Below, in pieces: positions 19,301 through 27,832 of a stretch of 64,000 nucleotides of DNA. The stretch covers positions 1 to 64,000 of the forward strand of contig DASPLX010000005.1 of NCBI GenBank assembly GCA_035627375.1, given 5' to 3'. Positions within the stretch are counted from its first letter, which is position 1. Every line of letters starts with the position of its first letter. The notes under the pieces were generated by a model. That model had not been told where the DNA came from. It ran no database searches and saw nothing but the letters and a program-made list of their open reading frames with translations. The position numbers were made by a program, and so were the translations under genes. This DNA is from DASPLX01 sp035627375 (GTDB lineage Bacteria > Pseudomonadota > Gammaproteobacteria > Burkholderiales > Burkholderiaceae_D).

Positions 19301-20376
19301 TGCTTGTCTCCTGTCAGGGAATCCTGAAGCGGCGGAACAGAGGTCCGGCCCAATACGGCCAGCATTTTTCCAATCTCGCGCGGAGCCAGGACGTGGAGCG
19401 CGGCGTGCTGCCGAAGCGCCTCGCCCGGCATGCCATAGACCGCAGACGTGGCGCGGTTCTGGACGATCGTCATGGCGCCTCGCTCCTTGAGATGCTTCAG
19501 CTCCAAGGCGCCGTCCTTGCCCATTCCGGTCAACAGCACGGCGATGGTGCTGCTGCATAAATCCTGGTGAATGGAGCGGAACAGATGCGACACGGAAGGG
19601 CACATTCCATGTTCGGGACTGGCGCGGGCGAGAGAGACGCGGAGATCGCGCGTCAGGGCGATCTGAAATCCGTCCGGCGCGACGTGAGCGCGTCCGCCGC
19701 TCAGGCAATCATCCTGTTCGGCAATCCGGACCGGATAATCGCTCGCAGAGGACAGCCATTGCACGAATCCGGCCTGAAATCCTGGCGCCATGTGCTGAAC
19801 GATCACGATCGGCAACGGATAGCCGGCGGGCAGCTCGGCCAGGATATCCGCCAGCGCCGCCGGCCCTCCGGTCGATGCGCCGATGAGCACCAGCTTGCGC
19901 GATCCGGGTCGGACATCCGCAACCTCCTCGACGACTGGCGCGCGCCGATTTCCGCCCGCCGGCCAGCGACGCACGACCTTGACTTCCGCCATGGATTTGA
20001 CGGTCCGTATCAAGGCGGCGGCTGTCGTTCCATGCTCGATGCTTCCCGGGCCGTACGGGCGCCGAACGATGACCAGCGCACCGGCCTCGATCGCCCGAAA
20101 GCCGGCTTCCACCTCGCCGAACTCGATGCTGCCGCTGACGATCACGATTGGCGTCGGACACTCCTGCATGATGCGGCGAGTCGCCTCGATGCCATCGAGC
20201 TTCGGCATATGAAGATCCATGGTGATCACGTCCGGCTTTTCGCGCAGTGCCATCGCCACCGCCTGCTCGCCGTCTTCCGCGCAGCCGACGATCTGCAGTT
20301 CGGGGTCCGAGCCGAGTATGTAAGCCAGGAGCTCGCGCACGGTGGGCGAATCGTCGACGACCAGGACACGAGGCAT
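19297..20376 (-). CDS. cheB: chemotaxis methylesterase CheB (WspF-like)
   Basis: 359 residues. Receiver domain (VLVVDDSPTVREL, acceptor D54 in TMDLHMPKLDG) and CheB methylesterase domain with catalytic Ser in LIGASTGGP (about S168), His in VQHMAPGF and Asp in LLTGMGKDG. It removes methyl groups from the receptor encoded in the same operon when phosphorylated by the CheA-like kinase, resetting the pathway. The receiver lacks the usual Lys at the expected position (VIVRRPYG in place of a K-P motif), a possible deviation worth noting. Start ATG 20376 lies 13 nt after the kinase stop. Confidence 0.92.
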   Translation of the reverse strand: MPRVLVVDDSPTVRELLAYILGSDPELQIVGCAEDGEQAVAMALREKPDVITMDLHMPKLDGIEATRRIMQECPTPIVIVSGSIEFGEVEAGFRAIEAGALVIVRRPYGPGSIEHGTTAAALIRTVKSMAEVKVVRRWPAGGNRRAPVVEEVADVRPGSRKLVLIGASTGGPAALADILAELPAGYPLPIVIVQHMAPGFQAGFVQWLSSASDYPVRIAEQDDCLSGGRAHVAPDGFQIALTRDLRVSLARASPEHGMCPSVSHLFRSIHQDLCSSTIAVLLTGMGKDGALELKHLKERGAMTIVQNRATSAVYGMPGEALRQHAALHVLAPREIGKMLAVLGRTSVPPLQDSLTGDKQ

Positions 20377-20389
20377 GATGTGCTTCCTT

Positions 20390-22558
20390 TCAGATCAGTC
20401 GCCGCAGCGCCGCCAGCAGGTTGTCCTGGTCGAACGAACCCTTTGCGACGTAGGCATCCGCGCCGGCGCGCAATCCTTGTGCTCTCTCTTCGGGCGATTG
20501 CCGGGACGTTACCAGCACGACCGGCAAGTGTTCGGTCGACGGGGTGCGTCGTATCTCCCCGGTCAGTTCGAGGCCGTCCATCAGCGGCATTTCGATATCG
20601 CTGACCACGGCGTCGAACTTGCCATGCCTGAGCTTGGGGAGCGCGTCGAGGCCGTCTGCCGCGGTTTCCACCCGGTAGCCGGCGCCTTCGAGTATATGTT
20701 TCAACAGCAAACGCGAGGTGATAGAGTCTTCCACGACCAGAACGCGTCGCGTGCCGTCGTCCCGATCCTCGGCGGAATCGGATACTGACGCTCCGCTGGC
20801 TGCCGTCAACCCGTGCCTGACGATGTCCTCCAGGCTGAGCAACGGCACCAGGCAACCGTCGCCCAATTGGGTCACGCCGAGTACGAAGCGCACCCGCCGC
20901 AGCTGCTTGCCCAAGCTTTTTGGCAAGATTTCCTGCTCGCCAAGTATGTCGTCGACGAGCAGCGCCAAGACATGCCGGCCAGCGCGCACGATGAGCGCGA
21001 TATCTTCTTCGCCGCCCGCGGCAGGTGTACCGCGTTCAAGGCCGAGCAGGCGGTCGAGGCGGATCGCCGGCACGACGCGTCCATCGAATTCGAGCGTTTC
21101 ACGGTTCTCGACTGTCTGAATATCGCCTTCGCGGAGCGAGCGGGCCGCTTCGACGCCGAACAGCGGAATGGCGTACCGGTTGCCGCGCGCCAGGACGATC
21201 AATCCTTTCATCATGGTAAGCCGAACCGGCATGCGCAACTCGAACGAGCATCCGCGTTCCGGCGCATTCTCGATCAAGAGCTCGCCGCCGATCGATGCGA
21301 TCTTTTCGGCGACGATCGCCAGTCCGACGCCGCGCCCCGAGACGCGCGTCACTTCCCGTCTCGTGGATACGCCGGCGAACAGAGCAAGATAGAGTCGTTG
21401 CTGCTCGCTCAAGCCGGCAAGCTGTTCCTTGGTCAGGCGTCCGCTTTCGATTGCGGCATTGACGACGGCCGTTACGTCGATGCCGGCGCCGTCGTCCGCG
21501 ACGATTACGGATATCTGGTTGCTTCCGCGCGGAGCAACCTTGACGGACACTTCTCCTGACGCCGGTTTTCCCCTCGCCAGGCGCGTTTCCGCAGTCTCCA
21601 GGCCGTGATCGACGGCATTGGTCACGAGGTGCACCAGCGCCTCGCGCAGAATCTGCAGAATCCGTCTATCGATCTGGATTGCTTCGCCTTGCACGCTGAG
21701 CATGGCTTCCTTGCCGCTGCCGCGCGCCAGATTCCGCACCATGCCGTGCAACTGATCAAGCGCGGACGCGAACGGCACGAGGGCCGACTCCAATGTGGCG
21801 TCGAGCAGTTTGGCGCGGATCGCGGACAATTCGCGATGCGTCGCGTTCAAGGCGCCGGCGAGCCGGCGGCAGCGCGCCTCCGCATCGCGGGTTTTCTGAA
21901 CCTGTTGCCCGGATAATTCGTCGGCGAGCGAAAGGAGATCGCTCAGTTGATGCCGCAAGCCCAGTTCGACTGCCAGGAGCGCTTCGGTCTGGTACCGGAT
22001 CGCATCGAGACATCTTCCCTGAACCTTCACCGTGTCCGCTTTCGCCGCATCGACCGTTTCCGCGGTTTCCGCCAACGCCGGTTCGGTCTCCGCCGCGGCC
22101 GCCGGTGCGTCGAGGGCAGCCGCAGGCGGCGGTGGCGGCAGGTTGTCCTCCGCGGTTCTCAGCGCGTCGGACAGGCGCTCCAGCTTGCCGATCAATACGG
22201 AGGCCTGGTTGCGGGTTCTGCCGGAAGGTTCGGAAAACAATGCCGGTGCAAACGCGCAGGCTTGATGCACGACATCGAACTGTCCGGGGGAAAGCGCGTT
22301 TCCCGATTCGCGCATGGCGGAAAAGACGCTCTCCATGGCATGACAGAGCGTCTCCAGGCCGGCCAGGCCGACCGCGCGGGCCGCGCCCTTGAGCGTATGC
22401 AGGCGCTTCAGGATCGGGTCGGCGAATTTGGGCTGCGTCGCGGGCTGGGCCTGCTCAAGAAGCACTGTGTGCGCCACGATGTTCTGCAGGTGTTCCTCCG
22501 CTTCCGCGCGAAAGGTCGCCAGCAGCCTGTCCAAAAACTCTTTGCTTGGATCCGTCAT
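20390..22558 (-). CDS. hybrid CheA histidine kinase with C-terminal receiver (WspE-like)
   Basis: 722 residues. HPt domain with phospho-accepting H54 in LHTLKGAARAVGL, an Ala/Pro-rich linker, HATPase (HLVTNAVDHG, DDGAGID, GRGVGLAIV), a CheW-like regulatory domain and a C-terminal receiver (VLVVEDSITS, acceptor Asp in VVSDIEMPLMDG). This CheA-REC layout is that of WspE and FrzE-type kinases; the fused receiver may act as phosphate sink or modulator. It should phosphorylate CheB and the REC-EAL output protein. Its start overlaps the MCP stop by four nt (ATGA). Confidence 0.92.
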   Translation of the reverse strand: MTDPSKEFLDRLLATFRAEAEEHLQNIVAHTVLLEQAQPATQPKFADPILKRLHTLKGAARAVGLAGLETLCHAMESVFSAMRESGNALSPGQFDVVHQACAFAPALFSEPSGRTRNQASVLIGKLERLSDALRTAEDNLPPPPPAAALDAPAAAAETEPALAETAETVDAAKADTVKVQGRCLDAIRYQTEALLAVELGLRHQLSDLLSLADELSGQQVQKTRDAEARCRRLAGALNATHRELSAIRAKLLDATLESALVPFASALDQLHGMVRNLARGSGKEAMLSVQGEAIQIDRRILQILREALVHLVTNAVDHGLETAETRLARGKPASGEVSVKVAPRGSNQISVIVADDGAGIDVTAVVNAAIESGRLTKEQLAGLSEQQRLYLALFAGVSTRREVTRVSGRGVGLAIVAEKIASIGGELLIENAPERGCSFELRMPVRLTMMKGLIVLARGNRYAIPLFGVEAARSLREGDIQTVENRETLEFDGRVVPAIRLDRLLGLERGTPAAGGEEDIALIVRAGRHVLALLVDDILGEQEILPKSLGKQLRRVRFVLGVTQLGDGCLVPLLSLEDIVRHGLTAASGASVSDSAEDRDDGTRRVLVVEDSITSRLLLKHILEGAGYRVETAADGLDALPKLRHGKFDAVVSDIEMPLMDGLELTGEIRRTPSTEHLPVVLVTSRQSPEERAQGLRAGADAYVAKGSFDQDNLLAALRRLI

Positions 22559-24204
22559 GACCCCGCCTGGAACCTGAAGCGTTCGCTCGCTAGCCGCAAT
22601 TTCTGTCCGAGCTCATGCAGATTCTGAGCGGAGGTCTCCGATTGCTTCGAGCCGGCGGCATATTCGGCGCTGACTTGTTTGATGTTTTCCATCGCCTGCG
22701 CAACCTGGTCCATGCCCGCCAGTTGTTGTTGACTCGATGCGGCAATCTGCGCAGCGGCCTGCGCGGCATCCGCGATGCTTTCCGCCAGCAGCCGGATCGC
22801 ATTGCCGGCTTCCGCGGCCTGTTCCACGCCGCTTGCTACGGTGCGCGCGCCCTGTTCGGTGGTCATCACGGCAGTGCTGATCGCTTTCTGGATATCGCTC
22901 AGGATTTGCCGCACCTGCTTGGTCGCCTGCTTGGATTGTTCCGCAAGATCCTTGATTTCCTGCGCGACGACGGCGAATCCCTTTCCCTGGTCGCCAGCCT
23001 TGGCGGCTTCGATGGCTGCATTCACTGCGAGCAGATTGGATTGTTCCGCCAGCCCGCTGACGGAGGCGATGATCTCCGCGATGGCCTGGCTGCGCTCGCT
23101 CAAACGGACGATCGTCTCGGCGATCGATTCCATCTGCTCCCGCATTTTTTCCATGCCTTCTACGCTATCCTCGACGGCCATGCGGCCGGTGTCGGCAGTC
23201 TGCGCCGCTTTTTGCGCCGCGTCCGATACGGTGCGCGCCTTCTGGCTGGAAAGCAATGCGGTTTGCTTGACCTCTTCGACCGTCGCCGTGGTTTCGCTCA
23301 CCGCTGCCGCCATCTCTCCCGCGCCGGCCGCCACTTGGGTCGTGCTCGCCAGAATCTCGCTGGCGGCCGCGCTCAGTGTTGCAATGCCGCTATGCGTCTC
23401 CATCACCATGGTCCGCCATGCGCTCAACATCGTGTCAAGCGCCTGCATCAACTGTCCGACTTCGTCGGAGTGCCGGGTAGACGGGACGGCGATCGTCAGG
23501 TCGCCTGTGGCAAGCTGCTTGGCGATGGCTGTCACTTGCCTTAGCGGGCGGGCGATGATGTGATCCAGCCATATCACCAGGACGACGCCTAATGCGATGG
23601 CAATGAGGTTGGCGACAAGCAGCGATGTCCCGGCGGCATCGACAATTTCCTCCGAGACAAGCATGCGCTTTTCCGCTTCCGCCAACTGCTGTTGGCCCAC
23701 TTCATCGGCGATCGCGCGCAAGGCCACGAACTTCTCCAGCAACGGACCGACGATCAATGCGCCGGCGTCCTGGCGTTTCCCGGCCTTGATTGCCGGCAGC
23801 ACTTGGCGGTCGCGAAGTTCGTTGAATTCTCGGCGCAGGTCGGCCATCCTGTCCAGCTTCTGCGAGAGTTCGGTATCGTACGTCTTGCTCTTGGCCAGTT
23901 TGCCCAGCGTAGCGGAAATCTGCTGCGATTCCTGCTCCAAGGTCTTCAGCAATGCGGGATATTCCGCCGTTTCTGCGACCGCCATCGACAGCAGGACGAC
24001 GCGCTCCCGATTGATGGAATTGCGCAGGCTCATCAGGTTCAGCGCCACGGACAGATCGTCTTGGAACAAGGATTGTTGCGACGTCTTCAGCCGGGTGATA
24101 TCGCGGTAGGAAACGGCGCTGACTGCTGCAAGCAGGAAAACCAGCAGCCCGAAGCCGGCCAGCAGCTTGGCGCGCGTGCTGAGATTCAGAAAATATGCGC
24201 TCAT
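22555..24204 (-). CDS. methyl-accepting chemotaxis protein (WspA-like)
   Basis: 549 residues. N-terminal membrane helix (about 11-30), a periplasmic four-helix-bundle-like sensor without extra domains, a second membrane helix (about 195-215), HAMP (ARPLRQVTAIAKQLATGDL) and the MCP signalling hairpin with the conserved tip NLLAVNAAIEAAKAGDQGKG. The hairpin contacts CheA and CheW. As the only receptor in the operon it is the likely input; Wsp receptors respond to surface contact or envelope stress, but the signal here is unknown. Confidence 0.92.
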   Translation of the reverse strand: MSAYFLNLSTRAKLLAGFGLLVFLLAAVSAVSYRDITRLKTSQQSLFQDDLSVALNLMSLRNSINRERVVLLSMAVAETAEYPALLKTLEQESQQISATLGKLAKSKTYDTELSQKLDRMADLRREFNELRDRQVLPAIKAGKRQDAGALIVGPLLEKFVALRAIADEVGQQQLAEAEKRMLVSEEIVDAAGTSLLVANLIAIALGVVLVIWLDHIIARPLRQVTAIAKQLATGDLTIAVPSTRHSDEVGQLMQALDTMLSAWRTMVMETHSGIATLSAAASEILASTTQVAAGAGEMAAAVSETTATVEEVKQTALLSSQKARTVSDAAQKAAQTADTGRMAVEDSVEGMEKMREQMESIAETIVRLSERSQAIAEIIASVSGLAEQSNLLAVNAAIEAAKAGDQGKGFAVVAQEIKDLAEQSKQATKQVRQILSDIQKAISTAVMTTEQGARTVASGVEQAAEAGNAIRLLAESIADAAQAAAQIAASSQQQLAGMDQVAQAMENIKQVSAEYAAGSKQSETSAQNLHELGQKLRLASERFRFQAGS

Positions 24205-24235
24205 CGGATCTCCGTTGTCATATTTGTCGTTGAAA

Positions 24236-24862
24236 TCATTTCAGGTCTACCGCCAGCTTTGCATCGGACAGCAGTTGAACCGCGTTCAGAACGCCGGTTC
24301 TGTTTCGGGAAATCCCTATCAAATAGGTTCTGTCCTTGTTTCCAATCGCCGCAGCCGGATCCTCCAGCGACGCGAACGGATATCGTTCGACTCCGGCGAT
24401 TTCGTCGGCAAGAATGCCGAATTCCATCTCATCGTTCGCGATCACAATGATCGAGGCCGGATCGGAAATGCGCGATAAAGGCAGGTCGAGCAGCGTGCGC
24501 AGATCGATCACGGAAAGCACCTCGCCTTCCGCCGGGATGACGCCGACAACGAAATCCGGCGTGCCGGGAATTCGTGTGATGGGCGCCATTGGCAGCACCT
24601 TCGCGACATAGCGTGTTTCAAGCGCATAACGTTCGCCGGCCAGGAGAAATTCGAGCACTTCGGCGGCGTCTAGACGCGCCGGCGAGTCCGATACCGGCCG
24701 TTGCGCCATTTCCGCGGCGCGCTCGCGCAAAATTTTGGCTTCGAGCTCGGGATCGGACATGACCAGATGTTCGATCTTCCTCTGCGTTTCCTCGATGCTG
24801 CACCGGATGCCCGCCCAGTCGATGATGGAAGCTCGGGCGGCCTGCGTATCTTCCTTTGCCAT
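24236..24862 (-). CDS. CheW-like adaptor with N-terminal extension (WspD-like)
   Basis: 208 residues, start ATG 24862 (MAKEDTQAARASIIDW). About 70 residues of charged, helical N-terminus precede the CheW fold (FLLAGERYALETRYVAKVLP, VVGVIPAEGEVLSVIDLRTLL, ILADEIAGV). This resembles WspD, the larger of the two CheW proteins in Wsp operons, which couples receptor and kinase. It lies two nt after cheR and 31 nt before the MCP gene. Confidence 0.88.
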   Translation of the reverse strand: MAKEDTQAARASIIDWAGIRCSIEETQRKIEHLVMSDPELEAKILRERAAEMAQRPVSDSPARLDAAEVLEFLLAGERYALETRYVAKVLPMAPITRIPGTPDFVVGVIPAEGEVLSVIDLRTLLDLPLSRISDPASIIVIANDEMEFGILADEIAGVERYPFASLEDPAAAIGNKDRTYLIGISRNRTGVLNAVQLLSDAKLAVDLK

Positions 24863-24864
24863 CG

Positions 24865-26307
24865 TTACTCTTTCCGATTCAAATATGCATCCACGGATTG
24901 CCGGAGGCAGGCGACGGACACGTCCGAACCCGGAACCGGGGTATCGTCCCGCAGCGCCGCGAGCAAATCGGCAACGGCCTTGAAGTGCCGCACAGCGTCG
25001 TGCCGCCTGTTCCGTAAGGCGTGCAGCGCGCCCATCCAGTAATGGGCGAGAATGCAATCCGGCTGGAGATATAGTACGCGCTTCAAATTGCGCGATGCTT
25101 CCATATCGTTCCCGGCTTCCATCGCGACGATCGCCTTCGCCCGGTAAAGCGCGGCGCTCTGGTCGCCGGCTTGCAGCTGCTGATCGAGAACGCGCATCGC
25201 GGCGGCGGCGTCGCCGGCATTTGCTAGCGCATGCGCATGCGCGATGGCTTCCTGTTCGGTAGTCGGACCGGCGTCCAGCCTGGCGGCTTTCCGGCCAGGC
25301 ATCTTCGGCGGTTGCGCCGTCACTCGCGGCAGGCGTCCGGCCGGACCGCGTCCTGAGTCGGATGCCGGGGCCGACATGCGTCGGACGCCGGCGGGTTTTT
25401 CTGCCGCGCCGTCCGGCGCCGATGCAGGATGCAGCTTGCCTTCCTCCCCCGGGACATTCTTGCGAAAACAGACAACGTCGGGGCGGCAATGCGGCGAAAA
25501 TCCGGGAAACCGCTCGAAGGATGCTTCGCTCACGCCGACAATTAGCAAGCCTCCTTCGACCAGGCACTGGCGGAAGCGATCGATCGCCGCCGCTGTCTGC
25601 GCCCGAGAGAAATACATCAAGACGTTGCGGCAGAAAATAATGTCGACGGCTTGCGTACGCGTTGCCGGAGAGGGGAAGACCGGCTTGGCGAGATTCAGCT
25701 CGGCGAAATTTACCATTTCCCGGACTTGATCGCTGATGCGAAACAAACCGTCGTCAGTTTCGGAAAAGTGCCGCGATTTGAGCGGCGGCTTCGGGCCGCG
25801 GAACGACCATTGGCGGTACGTCCCGACGCGGGCGATCTCGAGATTGTCGGAATTGAGGTCTGTGCCCAGTATCGAGATTCGCTCGGGTCCGAGTTCGGGA
25901 ACCCTATCCAGCAGCGTCATGGCGATCGAATAGGGTTCTTCTCCCGTGCAGCAACCGGCGCTCCAGATGCACAACTTCCTGCCTGCGGCCCGGAATTGCT
26001 CCAGGTGCCGGCGCGCATAATCGCACACCAGGTCCAGGGCTCGCGGTTCGCGAAAGAAATATGTTTCCCTGACCGTCAAGTAACGTGCGCACAGTTCGGT
26101 CTTTTGCGTCGTCCAGGGGCCGCCGAGCAGCCAGTCGACGCAAGATCGCGTATCGGCAAAGGCCTGCAAACGCGCCATCTTGGCGACGGCAAGCATCAGA
26201 TCGTGACGCTTCGCGGCCGGAAAGGATAGTCCGGTCTCCGTCTCGATTCTGGCGGCCAGATCCATCGTGCGGTCCGGGGCCTCGATCATGCCTTGAGCGC
26301 TACTCAT
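24865..26307 (-). CDS. cheR: CheR methyltransferase with C-terminal TPR region (WspC-like)
   Basis: 480 residues, start ATG 26307 with AGGAAG upstream, overlapping the preceding cheW stop by eight nt. The N-terminal helical domain and SAM-methyltransferase domain carry LTVRETYFFREP, SAGCCTGEEPYSIAM (SAM binding), ILGTDLNSDNL and DIIFCRNVLMYF. After a Pro/Ala-rich linker the last ~150 residues form TPR-like helices. It methylates glutamates of the operon's receptor. TPR-bearing CheR (WspC type) is typical of alternative-function chemosensory systems rather than flagellar ones. Confidence 0.92.
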   Translation of the reverse strand: MSSAQGMIEAPDRTMDLAARIETETGLSFPAAKRHDLMLAVAKMARLQAFADTRSCVDWLLGGPWTTQKTELCARYLTVRETYFFREPRALDLVCDYARRHLEQFRAAGRKLCIWSAGCCTGEEPYSIAMTLLDRVPELGPERISILGTDLNSDNLEIARVGTYRQWSFRGPKPPLKSRHFSETDDGLFRISDQVREMVNFAELNLAKPVFPSPATRTQAVDIIFCRNVLMYFSRAQTAAAIDRFRQCLVEGGLLIVGVSEASFERFPGFSPHCRPDVVCFRKNVPGEEGKLHPASAPDGAAEKPAGVRRMSAPASDSGRGPAGRLPRVTAQPPKMPGRKAARLDAGPTTEQEAIAHAHALANAGDAAAAMRVLDQQLQAGDQSAALYRAKAIVAMEAGNDMEASRNLKRVLYLQPDCILAHYWMGALHALRNRRHDAVRHFKAVADLLAALRDDTPVPGSDVSVACLRQSVDAYLNRKE

Positions 26308-26761
26308 GCCGCTTCCTGTCCAGCGCAGCGGCAAGGGACAATTTTTCTTCTTCCAGAAAGAACTTCTCCGGCGAGACGATAATGCTCAAGCCGTCCTCGA
26401 GCCGCACGACGGCATCGATATAGTCCGCCGCGCCGATTTCTTTGGGCACGCGCGTCAACGTGCTCGGATCAAGTCTCATGACGCCATGCACGCGATCGAC
26501 AAGCAAGCCGAGCGCGAGTCCCGACACTTCGATAACCAAAAGTCGCTGAAAGGCCCGGATGCCTGACAACGGCAGACCGACGCGCTTGAAGAAATCGACA
26601 ACAGTAATCACTTCGCCGGCAACATTGAGAATACCGAGAACGATGTCCGGCGCTCCGGGAAGTCGTGTCGGTTGCGCGCTGTGGAGCACACGCCGCACGG
26701 AATGAAGCGGCAGCGCAAATCGATGAGCGCGGCATTCGAATTCGACCAATGTCATTTGCAT
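26300..26761 (-). CDS. cheW: CheW-like adaptor (WspB-like)
   Basis: 153 residues: compact CheW domain with FECRAHRFALPLHSVRRVL, GILNVAGEVITVVDFF and LGLLVDRVHGVM. First gene of the seven-gene minus-strand chemosensory operon. The start may be ATG 26761 or ATG 26755 (MTLVEFE), two codons later. It bridges receptor and kinase; together with the longer CheW it completes the two-adaptor arrangement of Wsp systems. Confidence 0.88.
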   Translation of the reverse strand: MQMTLVEFECRAHRFALPLHSVRRVLHSAQPTRLPGAPDIVLGILNVAGEVITVVDFFKRVGLPLSGIRAFQRLLVIEVSGLALGLLVDRVHGVMRLDPSTLTRVPKEIGAADYIDAVVRLEDGLSIIVSPEKFFLEEEKLSLAAALDRKRHE

Positions 26762-26912
26762 GTCTCTCGCATCGATTCAAGTGGTGCCCATGGCGCCCGG
26801 CATCCTGGCTGAACCGCTCTATCGTTTCGGGATGATGTCGTATATGCAAGCGCGCTGAAGGCTCGTTCATCCGAAGCGAGAATTCCGTCTCGGGTCATCA
26901 TATTCAAAACGC

Positions 26913-27420
26913 TCAATGGAAACAATATCGGCAAATTATCGTTGGAGCCCGTTTTGAAAATTCGTCTTGAGCGAATAGCTGCTTGAGAAGTTGGGCTCCG
27001 ACGGCGGCGCAAATCCACGCTTCCAAGATATCGACACGATGCTCATAGTCCCGTATGTGATGCTTGCGACCGGCCGCCTTCTTGCCGCAGTCGTGGCCGC
27101 GTTGCGCGGCGCCAGGCGCCTTCGCTTTTGCTGTCGAGCACGTGCTCGTCACGGCCGCTGCTCTTACGGTCCATCATCAACGCTATATCGCGGATCAACC
27201 GGAACAGCAAGCGGGCCACGAGACGTCGGACCGCCAGTACACGGTTTGCCGTGGCGGAAAGTCACGCGGCCACATGCGCCACTCGCATCCCGAGCGAACC
27301 AGATACCGGATCGCATTGATGATTTCGTGAAAGACCGCCGATCGCCGTCGGCCGACTCGCGCCGCTCCCTGCATCAATGGCGCAATCAGCGCCCACTCAT
27401 GATCCGTCGCATGCACGTTC
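26913..27420 (-). pseudogene. IS5-family transposase remnant
   Basis: Two out-of-frame pieces of one DDE transposase. The 5' part (about 27420-27195) encodes the DUF4096-like N-terminus: DHEWALIAPLMQG, AVFHEIINAIRYLVRSGCEW, RDFPPRQTVYW. After a frameshift a second piece (27152-26913) encodes VLDSKS-like and GKKAAGRKHHI motifs, running directly into RDYEHRVDILEAWI from the protein's far C-terminus. About 130 catalytic residues are therefore missing. It is a decayed IS of the IS5/IS427 type and lies just upstream of the chemosensory operon. Confidence 0.7.
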
Positions 27421-27832
27421 GAGCGAGAATGGATGCAGCGCAAGGCGCGGCGCTCAGGCTGGGGGCACGCGACGCAACACCGCGCTGCGTCCTCCCCGCC
27501 TGAACCATTCGGGCAGCCCGGAAGCCGGCCGTCTACGTGGTTGCGGGGGCGCCTAGTCCTCCTTGCCGTAGCACCGCTGCGACGCGTCGCCGCACCTGGC
27601 ATGCGACCGGTCTCCGTGGCTGCGGGCATGCCAAACCGATACTGAACAAGCTCTTAAAAGTAACGACGGATTCGCCGCCAACAGTGTAAATCCGCACGGT
27701 CTTGCCCTTTTCATAATTTCGAAATAGCTCCGATTTCCCCGTCTTTTCCCCGCCTGGTCCGCCTGCCGGGCTCCCGATAATGCCAACTAGAACAGGCATA
27801 TGTCGCCTGCAGATATCGAGCGGGAGTCCGGT
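27421..27832. other. non-coding region upstream of the coiled-coil gene
   Basis: No supported gene. The short frames are antisense to the IS remnant or to the coiled-coil gene start. The promoter of the coiled-coil gene is presumably here, but I see no clear boxes. Confidence 0.4.
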
